From positions 4,428,945 to 4,492,944 of the forward strand of contig NC_058062.1 in the NCBI RefSeq assembly GCF_020085105.1: a stretch of 64,000 nucleotides of DNA, written 5' to 3'. The DNA comes from Siniperca chuatsi (Eukaryota; Chordata; Actinopteri; Centrarchiformes; Sinipercidae). Both the position numbers and the translations under genes were made by a program. Positions 50,201 through 62,403 of the stretch are shown here, piece by piece. How positions within the stretch are numbered: position 1 is the first letter of the stretch; each line of letters opens with the position of its first letter. The notes beneath the pieces were generated by a model, which saw nothing but the letters and a program-made list of their open reading frames with translations, made no database searches and had not been told where the DNA came from.

Positions 50201-51504
50201 ACTGATGACTTAAATGTGTTTTGGGTGGCCAAATCAGCCATCCCATTGGCTGGGAGCTACTACAGTTTACGCAAACCACCCCCCCAATTTCTCACAAAAA
50301 AACACCTTTCCACATGTCCTAAAGTTCTTTCTTGACATTACCAATACTAGATCTGCCTTAAAATGTTCTAAAAAATAATTTCCTCCATTACACAAGTTCA
50401 ACCCCCATCTCCTCTTGTGACTCTGTCAACAATAATAAACAATATTAAAACGACAGCAGCTGATGATATCAACCAAAATCACCGGGCTTTCTCTGATTTT
50501 ACACACGAAATTACAGTTGGATGGATATCTTTTGTAATTCTAATAGTTTTTGATGGGTTTTGACACATTGTTATCACATTACGGTCTGTATGGAATCAGT
50601 CTGTCTGTCTGGGCTCCTGTTCAGTTTGAAAGTGGGGGTGCTCTGTATGGAGCATATGGTGACTGAGGCATGTGATTCCCTTGGGCTCTGCCTTTGAAAC
50701 TATGCAGGCCTATACAGTATCTATTCCCCGTTACTGGGACAGCCCATTACTCTCTGTCATCACCCTAAACAACGATGTCACCTTACTATTCTTAGTCAAA
50801 TATGAAAGCATGTATATTTATGTGAAAGCTCAACGGGACTTTCACATTGAAGGAAGACACTGTCATGTCCTGTCTGCCTGTGTGCTGTTAAAAATGGAGC
50901 ATTAAGAAAAATGAGAAAGAAAGTCAACAAAATGTTTTGAAACACGTCCTACTGTCTAAATAAGACAGCGCTGCCACAGTTTGGGGTCAATAATGAAAAA
51001 TAGTTTTTTCCTAAGCCTGTACGGTGTAGACAGAGGTCTTCATTAATACATTTTACATGCTGTATCGTTGACAACTGATCAGACGAATCAACCAATTACA
51101 GGAATTAACAAGAAATTGTTTAAAATATTTTTACCACAGTACTAAAATGGCTCATCCCTCCAAGTTTTATTAAAACTGAGCCAGTCTTATATATCCCATT
51201 TTATCTAATTTTTTTTAACATAAGAACCACAATTACAGTATGAGGGACAAACTAAACACACTTAAGGAGGATTTTAGGTCATATGAAACACTTCCTACAT
51301 AGACAATCATCTGAAATGTCTGAATGATACCTTTTATACACATCACAAACCACAGATTGTTCTTCATATTAACCTCATGAGATGAGGGTACAGCAAAAAT
51401 ACATTTGCACACATGAACAAAATGAGCTTTACAGTCAATGCAGCTTATGAGGGGTGCCCTTATTTCTATTGCTAGATAATAAGGAGTTTTAAAGGAATAT
51501 CTAA
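47218..51504. other. Intergenic, repeats only
   Basis: Holds (CA)n tracts near 47467-47492 and 47614-47650. A diverged repeat-like block spans about 48770-49330, with 'gttcacacctggcatcagaa' at the left and 'ttcagtcacacctgtattta' at the right. No exon was recognised; the many short open frames have no family resemblance. Confidence 0.45.
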
Positions 51505-52436
51505 TCAATGCTATGCAGATGATATTAAATTATACATCTCTTTTAACCCTCAAAACATGACAAAAATGTCTATTTTACTTGACTGCCTAAAAACTATTAA
51601 AGATTGGATGGCTGATAATTTTCTACAGCTTAATGCTGATAAAACAGAGGTCCTTAGTTTTGCCCCTGCTGGCTTTGTCCCTAAGGTGCAGGAAAATCTT
51701 GGTTTCCTTCTTTCCTTCCTTTCCTCACCTGTTAAATCCACACTCAGAAATTTAGGTGTCACTTTAGACCAGACGCTATCTCTTGACCAGCATGTCAAGT
51801 GTTTGATTTGCTGCTGGTTTTTCCATTTGAGGAGTATTGCTGACCTCAGGTCTGTTGTGTCTCAAGCTAAGATGGAGATGATTATTTGTCCTTTTATTTC
51901 ATCCCATCTAGACTATTTAACTCCCTCTTCACCAGTGTTATGCTGCTGCAAAGCTTTTCACCAGGTCTAGAAAAAGGTCTTATGTAACTCCAATCTTGAT
52001 CTCAATAAACTGGCTCCCCATCAAATTCAGAATCCAGTTGATGATGCTTGTGATCACTTTTAGAGCTCTGCATGGTCAGGCACCTGCCTCTATTATGGAA
52101 TTTCCGCAGCCTTATATCCCCATTAGGTCTCTAAGGTCCTATGTTCAGGGTATATTGGCTGTTCCTTGCTCCAGAATTAAAACTTAAGGAGACTGTGCCT
52201 TTAAAGTTGTGGCTCCTTTAGGACTCTCTCCCTTTGGACTTACGATCTGTGGACATCTTTAAAAAGCAACTCAAGACACAGCTGTTTAGACTTGCTTTTG
52301 CTTAGTTTTATTCATTTCTTTTTTATTACTTAGTTTCTTATTGTGTCTCTATTTTATGTCTTTCTTTTGTCTTTTATTGTGATGCACTTTGTGATGTGTG
52401 ATCTAGAAAGGTGCAATATAAATAAACTTTACCTTA
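51505..52436 (+). mobile_element. 3' end of an L2-like LINE
   Basis: The frame opens with the reverse-transcriptase catalytic motif in CYADDIKLY. It continues through DNFLQLNADKTEVLSFAP, LGVTLDQTLSLDQHVK and SSHLDYL, with frameshifts and stops, into SINWLPIKFRI and FRALHGQAPA. The last part is the untranslated tail with 'gatgcactttgtgatgtgtg' and 'ggtgcaatataaataaactt'. It is 5'-truncated, and the broken frame makes it inactive. The fragment at 11120-11480 is an upstream portion of the same type of element. Confidence 0.9.
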
Positions 52437-53565
52437 GTTTTTCATGGAGTTGGCCCAAATCAGTGCTGGTTATAAACTAAAATACTGAGAAAGCATGCCT
52501 TAGTTTTAGCCTATGGTTTTTGCACAAAATTGATGCACCATTTTGAATTTCTTTTCTTTCTTTTCACTACCACTATCCAGAAAAAAAATCTGTTTAAATG
52601 CTGAATTCAGTTTTTCTCTAAAATATAATATTTTTAAATATTGAATTTTGACACAAAATGCTGCCTACTGGCAGCTTTAATCTCTAAACTGGTGTGTATC
52701 AGTCATGGGAAAGCTGCTCTGAAGATGGAGAGGACCTGCTTCAGTTGGCTTAACGTGTACTTCAGTGAGGCTTAACTAATGCAAGCGTTAAATAACTCTG
52801 GTGTCATCCTCTACAGAGGATCAATGGATCATGTAGGACGCCTATAGTTAGTCTCCTATATCCATTTTAAATCCACAATGTATGAATCATTTCAAACTAT
52901 TCAGAGTTTAGTCACAGTATAAATCACCACTGATGAGCTGTGAATGCATCAACAAGATTTATTAAAGATAATTCAGCTTAAAAGTCAAGTAATGTAAAGT
53001 TAGAATATACAGTAGGTCTATCAATACTCAAGGACCTTTTATGTCCTATTCAAGCAGCCCTCCGTAATCTTCCTCGAGGGTATTTTGTTCTCCTTGAACA
53101 TCTGAATCTCAAGTTGCACTTTCCTTAAATAGCTCTTCTTCAATCTCTGCCTCTCTTTCTGACTTAAGTTCTCTCCCTAAATTAAAGTCTCAAAGAATGT
53201 TTATTGTTATAGCCAAGGCTACGGCAGCCTGGCAATTTGGACAGCAAGAAAATGAGTGCAGAATTTAAAAAAGGGATGATTGTATACAGGCGAATGAATG
53301 GAAAGTGAAAAGTTGCTTGGACACATAATTTAACACTGATGTTTACAAAACCCACATTTGGTCTGCATTGCCATTTGGAATCAAATGAAGGATGCCACAG
53401 TCGTGCTCCTATCACACAAGTGTACAATCTTGTCTTTGTAATGAACATACTGTATATTTATTCCATAACACGTGAAATATATGGCAAATCCTTAGCATAA
53501 GCATGCATGTGTGAGTCTACAGTGTTGTCTGTGTTGGGTTGGGAAGTTTATACCTCTCCAGGAAC

Positions 53566-53669
53566 TCATGAGGTCAACAACCTCCTTCTGCTGTCTTTGA
53601 CCTTGTTCCTCACATCCCTGCCGAGGGCTTTCAGTGCCATAAAATACACCATGTTGACAGCTACGGCTA
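53566..53669 (-). CDS. Candidate C-terminal exon, unidentified
   Basis: A minus-strand acceptor (catttgttctccag) ends at 53670. The open frame after it reads VAVNMVYFMALKALGRDVRN and then a basic tail to a stop at 53566-53568. Codon choice and the mix of hydrophobic and basic residues look protein-like, but no family is recognised and no partner exon was found. It may be chance. Confidence 0.25.
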
Positions 53670-54659
53670 CTGGAGAACAAATGGGATTGTCAGAGCCTGT
53701 AGGAACGCAAGGCTGCCACTGCTTTGCTCTCATTTTCATTTGTGAGGAGTTTTTTTCTCTCATCCTCTTCAGCTAGGGACTGTATGAAAATTATTGTGGT
53801 GCGGAGGGGGGCTGAACGAACCCCAAAACAAACAGTGTAATGTATTACACTGTAATGTTTTCGCTTCATCCACAAAGAGGTTGGGTTGTGCTGAACATGC
53901 ATTATATTATAGGTAAACTCTAACTGATACATTTAACTTCACCGTAGGTCTGTTTTAATGCAGAATAAAGTGAAGGTGACTGTTGGCTAGTGAAAAGAAT
54001 TACGCACGCTTTCAAGAGATTATGTTCAATCGCTACTAACTGTTAATATCTATTTACATATCTACAGTTTCTCAAAACTGACACGTTGGCCCTATAGAAA
54101 CCAGAAAGTAAAGTCCTGATGCAGAGACATGATTGCTCCTCTGCATATGATCCATGGTGCGCAAAAGGTTTTTGTTGTTTTACATAAAACCTGCAAAAAA
54201 AGCTTAAACAAAGTATAAATATTGGGCATAGAAAAAAACAAATCTGAGCAGTTTCAGCCACTGCTGCATCACTCGATCAAATTGTCAGTCAGTGCTAATT
54301 AGCATCAGTCAGTTTGTTAATGTTCTGGCTCCAGGCCCTAATGAGTTAATCAGCTGGCAGGTTTCCCCGGGGGCTGGACTTTTCTTTATGGCTCTGAACT
54401 GCTTTTACCCATCATGGTGTCTTCCTTCTCCTCCTCAAAGCCATGCAGCTCCTGCCAAGGTTTCAAGTGACAGCTATTCTGTCACTTTCTTCCTTCCTTG
54501 TTCCACTTGTTGGGGGGAGGATGAGGTAACTGGTAATGTGTGTGTGATTGGGGGGGTTGTTGAGGTGATAAAAAGGGATGAAGGAGGAAATGCAGGCAGA
54601 TCCACAGACAAGGAGGGAGGAAGACGCTTTCAGAGGAATCACTATAAACAGACACAGAC

Positions 54660-54681
54660 ATGCCTGAGCCCCAGAAGCCAG
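54660..54681 (+). CDS. Candidate first coding exon, unidentified
   Basis: ATG followed by PEPQKP and a strong donor (CCAG|GTAAGC). Human MYBPC2 lies next to EMC10, and its protein also begins MPE, so a myosin-binding protein C gene starting here is conceivable. No later exon of that family was found in the remaining 9 kb, and eight codons are too few to decide. Confidence 0.2.
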
Positions 54682-57600
54682 GTAAGCTGGTCCAACCTGT
54701 GGGATTTTAACTGAAAACTCACTGATCAAAAACAAAGGTGGAAGCTGACGATGCAGTGAAATGTTCAGATGACTGAAAAAGAAAACAACAAAGAAATTTT
54801 AACCCATAATTTTAAACCATTCTTGAGAAAATGCTTGAATTTTGGATAAATGAGACTGAAACTGCATCATTGGATCATGATACAAATTCAAGATTTTATA
54901 AAATCATCATCAGACCACATTAGGATTGTTTTATTTTTACTTTTATTCTTACTTATTTTTACAAAAAAGGAGGAGAGTGTTACCTCTAATATAGTCAAGA
55001 TATCTCTTAATATGCGATTCATTAGTTGGCATGTGACTCAAAGCTGTTAAACATGAGCATTACTCTGTAATCTGTGGTATGAGTTTTAGCTTTCATTAGT
55101 TAGTTACAAGCTTATGTCTTCATAATTCATTGTCAGTGTCCCTATGTTGCTTTCTCTTTTACTGACAATGTTCTTGAGCTACAGTTGGACTATATCGCTC
55201 TCTTTTAGGGGAACAAACTCTCATGCAGTTTTCAAACAAATACTGACAGAAATGCAAAGGATAAGAGGGATCCAGCATGTGAATGTCAAGTTTAGCCCAA
55301 TATTTGACTTAAATGTTTAAAAGAAATATAATGTGTTTGTTTTTAGTGGTCATATTTGTTTTATTAGATTAAATGTTGGTCATCAAAAATAATATGAGAC
55401 AGAAGTAATGGAAAGAAAAAAGCTTGGACAGGGAGCCACAACTGGTAACGATAATGGATATTTTAGGCTCTTATGGGGACAAATGTGTTGTGTGGGGGGG
55501 AATCCTCCTAGGTCATTAAGCTGAGGAAAGCAGGAATGGTGAAGGGGCAAAAGTCAGCATGCTTACAGTAACGTCTGACGTAACCCAACAAACCCAAGTG
55601 TTGCAAAATTTGTTGTGCTACAAAGAAATATTGCTAATTTTTACATGTAGTTTTTTTTAATGTCTTTTGTTAACCTAAAGTGAAGGAACATTTCAAATGT
55701 ATTGTAATTGGAGTTTCATAAAATGAAAAACAGGGTTTGCAAAAGAATCACTGACAAGTCCTTTCATTGCACCATAAACTGCACATATGAGATTCCAGCA
55801 GCGTAGCATAACCTAACCACAGGCTATATGTGGAATTACATTTAATAACCTCCGCACTGAAACATTAACCGACCGTTGATACAACACTGTGACATTAAAC
55901 TGTATAGGCTGTAGTGTATGTCGTAATCTTTGTATCAGTCATGGGGTCTGAAATATGCTCTGCTGCCTTTGTCAACAGTGACCTCAAAGCACCGTAAATC
56001 ACCTGTTCTCTTGAAACCTGAGAAACGAATGCATGCATGAGGAAAGGAGGGAAGGAAGGAAGGCGGGAGGAAAGGAGGCGGTAACAGATAAAAGTGGAGA
56101 GATGAGCAGGATGATTTGTTGGAGGGACCTCTGCCAAGTCAGGTGTAACTACCTTGCGTCGTATCTCTGCACCTCAGACACCTAATCTATCTGACCCTGA
56201 TTGCCTCCCTCATTCTGTTACGCTGTCTCCTCCGCTGGCATCCATCTCCCCTCGACAATCTGCAGAAAGTTCACCGTATCGCTGTTATTGTGTGAAAAAG
56301 TCAGAACTCCTTTTTTTCTTGTGGATTTCAGTTGATGTGTCACATTCTCTGTCATGGGTTGACACAAATTCACAGATCTCTTTTGCTAATAGAGCAATTC
56401 AAACTCCACCAAATAAAAATCAAAAATACATTTTGCTAAAAACAAAAAGTGTCTTCCTTAGTTTCTTAAAAGTTGACACACATGTCAGTGTTATAAAATA
56501 TATTCATGAAAGCTTTTGACAGAACTGAAATCTTTCCCCTCCAGAGCAGTTTATACCCCTTCCCCTTTTATTCTCCATCATGCAGTAATTCCATCCCTAC
56601 ATTTCATTATATCTTACAAATGTGTCACCAATCCAGTGTCCTGACATCTCACATATCATATTCCCAACACCTTCTCTCAGGCTCCTCTTGTTCTTGTTTC
56701 CACCCATCACGAAATGTTGCCCCTCTCTTGAACTTCATCACACTTACTGATCTTTGGAGCCCCTCTGCCCCTGTCGATCAGCTGGTTACAGCTCATGTGA
56801 CTCTCCTGGTGGCGACTTGCTCTCCATGATTAAGGCTGTCCCGGGACTCAAGAAGCCATGGGGATCTGGAAGAAGCACACATCCCAATAAACAGCCACAA
56901 GAATAGTTCTCAAGTGCTGGAGCAACGGCTGTGGCCTTGTGGGTCCATGAAGGGAAAGACACCTCTGGGAATGAAGGGGTGTGTCCACGTGGTTAGCCCC
57001 AGTTGACCCATTAAAAAACCGTCCAGCAGGATCATTGTTTCTCACAACAGCAATGCTGACTTGTTTTGTCTGATGAACCAGCAGGCTCTTTGGAATGAGC
57101 CACTTACAGAATAATTAGACCTTGTGAACCAATGTTGCTGCTGATAGTTGCAGGGTGCCAAGATGCTCTTAGATTAGTCTAATGCAGTTTCACAAAAATA
57201 AAGACTTATTTTTAAAAAGTTAGCCACTCTACCTCCAGACTAACTCAGAACTAAGAGCCATGTTTCCATGGTAACTCTCAGTGAAACCTGCTGACCAGCA
57301 GCACCAAATGACAAAGAAAGAGGAAAACATGCCTCATAATTTGTGGTTTTCTAACAATGTTGTAGAGCGAGGAAAATAGTTTTTTGGGAGCGCAGTAACC
57401 TGTTGGAAATAAGCAGCAGTGGATTTCGTTTGTCTGACTGAGGAGTTAGCAGAAGTACTGATCCTTGCCACAGAAGCCACAGCAGCTCAGCTCTGCTACA
57501 GGTCTGCACTGCGTTGAGGTTTTATGCTACTGGAAGTTTTTTACATTGTTACAATCTTTAATGAAATTTCCCAAGTTGTCTTCCTCTTAATTTACGCAGA

Positions 57601-59009
57601 TTTCATGGCAAATGAGTCCTACGTAAGACAGTAAAGAACTTGACAGCTTTGTGCAACAGATGAATCTAGATGTCTCTCGGAAGTCTGACTATTAGCTTGA
57701 GTCTATCTTTGTGGAACACTATAGACTTGTCTAAAATATGTGTGTGAAACTGATGCTCACCGTCTTGTTTTTGGAGAGTAGCATTTGTTAAGTGGAAGGT
57801 TAAACCTCCAGCCATCCTATTGGCTGCAGGCTAGAAAGAGGCTAACATCCTGTCACCCCCCACCCCTTTACACCCCAAACCGCAAGTCTCACAACTGGTC
57901 CAGTGTAGCGTTACCTCATACCAAGGCCGTCATCAAGTTCCCACAGGTATGCACCCGCTGCTTGATGGATTACAGACAGATGCAGAGTCAGGTGACTGTG
58001 CCATGAGGTCTTACAAAGAGAGTGTGAAAAGTTAACTGAGCCTTGATATATCATTAACAAAGACTCTCTAAACACAGCCCAAGCAGTGTGTTGTGCAGCA
58101 GATACACACCCAGAATTTATCCCTTATTCTACAAGCTTCCTCTGTGACTTGAAAGAGGCCTTGGCCTATTTGGAGCACAGGCTGTGTTGATGTGAGCTGG
58201 AAAACAAAAGGAAATTAATGGAAAGCTGAAGTGGATGACAGTTTAATACGGTATTTAAAGCCGCCTTTGTTTACTGAACACCACAGATTCCTCATCCCTA
58301 AATTAGAGTTGCATTTAACAATTGTTTTCTTATGTTGAGACCGCTTTATTCACATAATAACAATTTATTCAAATCATCAGGAAAGTTTACAGCAGTGCCA
58401 TAAAATCTAATCTTCAGTTTCGCACCCCTTTTATTCCTCTTCCAACCCTATTACAAAATCCTTTCCTTTCTCCTCCCTTGTTCATCCATAAATCTTCATC
58501 TTCACGTGTGGCAGAGAGGAGAGGGGAGGAGGGGGAGAGAGACATCACTGGTGGAATCCAAACAAGCCATAATTCTTATCATCATCACTATAACCCAGTG
58601 TTATATACAGCCATCCCATCCCGCACATTCCCTCCACAGGCTTGCGTGTCTCAACCCTCAGTCCTCAGTCACAACAGGCTTAATGCATGACCGTTACAGG
58701 ATGCATACAGACTAAATAACACAGGAATGTCAGCACCTTTAAAGGTTTATCAACTTGTCTCGGTGGGAGAAACATTATTAGTGACCTTTTTCTTTGTGGA
58801 AAGGCCTCTGCAGAGCTCAATGCATGCTTCTGAGCTCAAGATGAAACAGAATAGTGTAGCATCATTCAGATGTTGGATTGCATCCCTCTTGCAATAATGA
58901 AAAAAACACAAAATTGCCACAATATTGATCGGTTTTATAAAAAGATAACAGAACAATCAATCAAAGCAACAACAACAGATTTTAGACAGTTTGGTGTAGT
59001 CCTTCACTG

Positions 59010-59300
59010 TACAGCTGCAACTAAAACAACTGATTAATCTATAAAATATCAGAAAATACCTAAAAAATCCATCACAATTCCCCAAAGCCAAAGGTGAGGT
59101 CGCCAAAATGCTTTTTTTGTCCAACCAACAGTCCAAAATTCACAGACTCTCAGTTTACCATCACTGAAGGCTAAAAGAGAGATACATTTTTTGGCATTTT
59201 TGTGTAAAAAGTAACATAAATGATTCATTGATTCTCAAAATAGTTTGACAATTAACTTTCTGTAGACTGATTATTGCCTAAATGTTTCAGCTCTACTTCT
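59010..59300. repeat. Reversed, diverged copy of the 'gattag/aattaatc' repeat
   Basis: It starts 'gctgcaactaaaacaactga' and ends 'ttattgcctaaatgtttcag', with the inner phrases 'cccaaagccaaaggtgaggt' and 'gtttaccatcac' in inverse order to the copies at 1996 and 4330. Confidence 0.6.
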
Positions 59301-60836
59301 ATGCCCAGACTAAAGAGATTCAAAATAGTTTCATAAACAGTAATTATGATATGAGCCAGTTTGTCTGACAGTTCCTCACAGTTTCTCACTTCAGCCAAAT
59401 AAATCCTTCAAAAAATGGTCTAGGAAGACAAATTTGACATCATAATGAACCTATCTGTTACTTTGCATTTTTTGGAAAACAATTACAATCATAGACTGAA
59501 AACAAATTCAATAATAATATTTCTGTTAAGATCTATTACCAGCAAAATCTGTTTAATCCACGTAGGATACACAAGCTGGATGACAGCGTTAGACTATTAT
59601 GATGTATTACTTAAAAAACAAGTTCCAATAGAGGCTCATGAGAAAAGACATCCTTTAAAATATTTAAAATATTAAAAATATTCCCCTTTTTTCCCTTACT
59701 TGCTGAAGCTCAGCAGCCAAAAACAAAAAGTAGGTCATCCAAATATGCAAACATCTCTCCTGTTCCTGGTCAGTGTATTTAAAAGTGGGAGCTCTTACAG
59801 TACACGTTGCCTAGAATAACCAGCTCCCTGACACTTTCACTTTTACACTTTCTGCATGTCATGCCTCAGTCTAAAATGTACTGTATGTAAAACAGAGCAG
59901 AATAAAATCCAGCAACAATCTGGTTTCTGGGAAAAACAATCCAGCTTCTGATATTTTTCTTTTGGAAGCATGTTTTTTTTTTTATATGACAATTTCAACC
60001 TTGTCATTCACTCAATTAATGAAATATCTGTCCTCTGACGTTGGTTTTACAACAACCATTTCTAATCTTCATGTCAAGCTACTATTCAATCGCCTCTCTG
60101 AATTTATCTCCTTACCTTTTCCTCCTACAAGAGGTGACACACTATTCAGCACATGATGCAGCTGTAAGTCAGATCATCAAGTCTGTCAAATTAACTTGGC
60201 AAATGATTGAGTGATAGGGAGGCAGAGGCTTAAGTGTACCCTGATTCTGCCGACAGCATCACTCTCCATCCTCATCGTAAAATGGTGAAACTCCATCAGA
60301 CACGCTCTGCCCCCAGCAAGGATGCCTGCCAAATGCCAATAATACCATTGACACTCATCCACACACTCAGGGTTATAAATAGATTGCTTGAATATTAATT
60401 TTCTCTTTATTATCTGCTCCCAATAATCCCCATTTTGATGTTTATTTGAATATTATGCAAATACAAAAACACATCTCAGTCACACCATCATGTGGTTTAA
60501 GTACAGTGGCAGCAGCTTGGCCACGTGTGATCATTGGGTATTATAATCGAATGAGTTGCTTTTTAAGTGGGATTAAGGTACTTTTAAGGCATTTAGGGAT
60601 TCCGTGTTGAATAGCGCTGGCAAATATGCGTATAAAGTGGAGTGGATTGGAGTTTTAGTTACAAAAAAAACATCACTCAGAAGCAGAGCTGCTCTTGAAG
60701 CAAGAGTAATCTGATTGGTTGAGTTCAATCTATGTAGGTGGAGGCAAAGACCCACAGTTTTCAGCGCTGATTTATAATTAAAATCAGCAAATCCAACGAG
60801 TTTATGGCTAAATTGTTTATTTCAAGACAGCTAGGC

Positions 60837-61205
60837 TTAAAGGGGCACTTTAATATTTTACTTGCATATGGTTCGGGGACTCGAAAGAGATATTTAAAAA
60901 AGAATCATCAAGACCAATGCAGTCCCTAGTATAAATTAAGCTCCAAAAATGCTGTATCCTACACTTCCCATAATGCAACTCGATAGCATCTTTCATCAAA
61001 CCCCTATGTCTTCAAACTCCTCGTTAAAAATATTCAGTCTCTAAGTCCAAGCCAAGATAACCCTGATGACACCACTCAGGTTATTTTTTCAAACTTTTGA
61101 AAGCTTGCTCCAGAGAAAATAGAAGATATTTTACAACCATTTTTACAGGCTGAGTTGTACTCCCCACTAATCTCGATGTGTAAAATGGGTGGAGTATCCC
61201 TTTAA
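60837..61205. mobile_element. TTAA-flanked miniature element
   Basis: The left end 'ttaaaggggcactttaatat' mirrors the right end (reverse complement 'ttaaagggatactccaccca'), with TTAA at both borders. Non-coding. Confidence 0.65.
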
Positions 61206-62342
61206 AAATAATCCTCTATTATGCCTTTTCTTTTTCATTGGCTTCAGTTTACTTTAACATAAAAAAGAAAAAGAGCAACTGGAAAACAAATTCCAAGATC
61301 CCCAAGCTGATTCTGTGTCTTTGTGGAAAACAGCTTCCCAAGTTATCATGGAGAACAAACTTTAACAGAATATAAGCACAGACAGACATGCGTGTGTTAG
61401 ATGGTTTTTGCTTGATATTGTGCGATCAGTTAAGATGCACAGATGTTACTTTTTAGTGTGGTTGAAACAGACCTATTTTGCACTATACCTCAAGGATTCC
61501 CTTCGTTTTGGTTCTGAGTCACCATCTGCTGACACACACAAACTTTTAGCATCTAAAGTAAATATCATAGCTCACGAATGATACATGGATGTATTATGAG
61601 AAAAAGATCCAGTGTTTCTTTGGCTCTGGACTTTAAGGTTTAACTCCAACATTTTGCCTCCAGAGCAGCTCTGACTCCAAGAACTTGAAACTGCAATCAG
61701 CTACTTGTTGGATCTGCATGTAGTTACACTGACACACATGGGAACATGAGCTTATAGTTTCACCTATGACTGACACACTTGCCTAGTGTAGAGGGTGCAA
61801 TGTAAAAGGACACCATGCTGCATTAACCAGGCTGCATTTGCAAAGTATGAGCAGAGGGAATTGGTGTTGTGCTCAGCCAGGGAGGAGGCCATGTGGGCTC
61901 CAGTCTCTAGTTAACACGTCTGCTGTTGCCATAGCTCACGGTTGTAGACACGCTTAAGTGACTTAATGTATTCAGCAGTCCTCCAACATCAAGATCCAGT
62001 AGAAACAAAAGCACTTAAGTGGTGCATTCCTTAGCAGCAGCAGCATGTATCAGTCTCTTAAAGAAACAGCTGCTCAACATCTAGCATCAAAACACACTTT
62101 CAAACAAATGCATATGAGGAATTTGTGCCCTTTTTGGCTTTGTTCAGCGATGAGAGAGAAAGATTTCAAGATTCAAATGTTTGGCTTGGCCTGACTCCTT
62201 TGGCTTAACCGACTGAACAAGCAGGAGACGTACGCAGCAAAAGAAGACAGGGAAATGTCAAGAGAGATTAATGAAGCACATTCCACAGAGGTTACCCTTC
62301 AAAAGCAAAAGAGAGAAGAGAGAGAAGAGAGAGAACAGAGAG

Positions 62343-62345
<3 letters not shown>

Positions 62346-62399
<54 letters not shown>
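62346..62399 (+). repeat. (GA)n microsatellite
   Basis: About 26 uninterrupted GA units, preceded by imperfect GAGA-rich units from 62309. The open frames across it are simple repeat translations. Confidence 0.95.

Positions 62400-62403
<4 letters not shown>

Noticed and set aside
54292-54714. Plus-strand frame of 140 codons
   Set aside because: No family resemblance and low-complexity G-rich sequence; only the short ATG-donor segment at its end is kept, as a weak candidate.
56154-56829. Two adjoining plus-strand frames rich in Ser and Pro
   Set aside because: Composition follows the C+T-rich DNA; no conserved motif or splice pattern.
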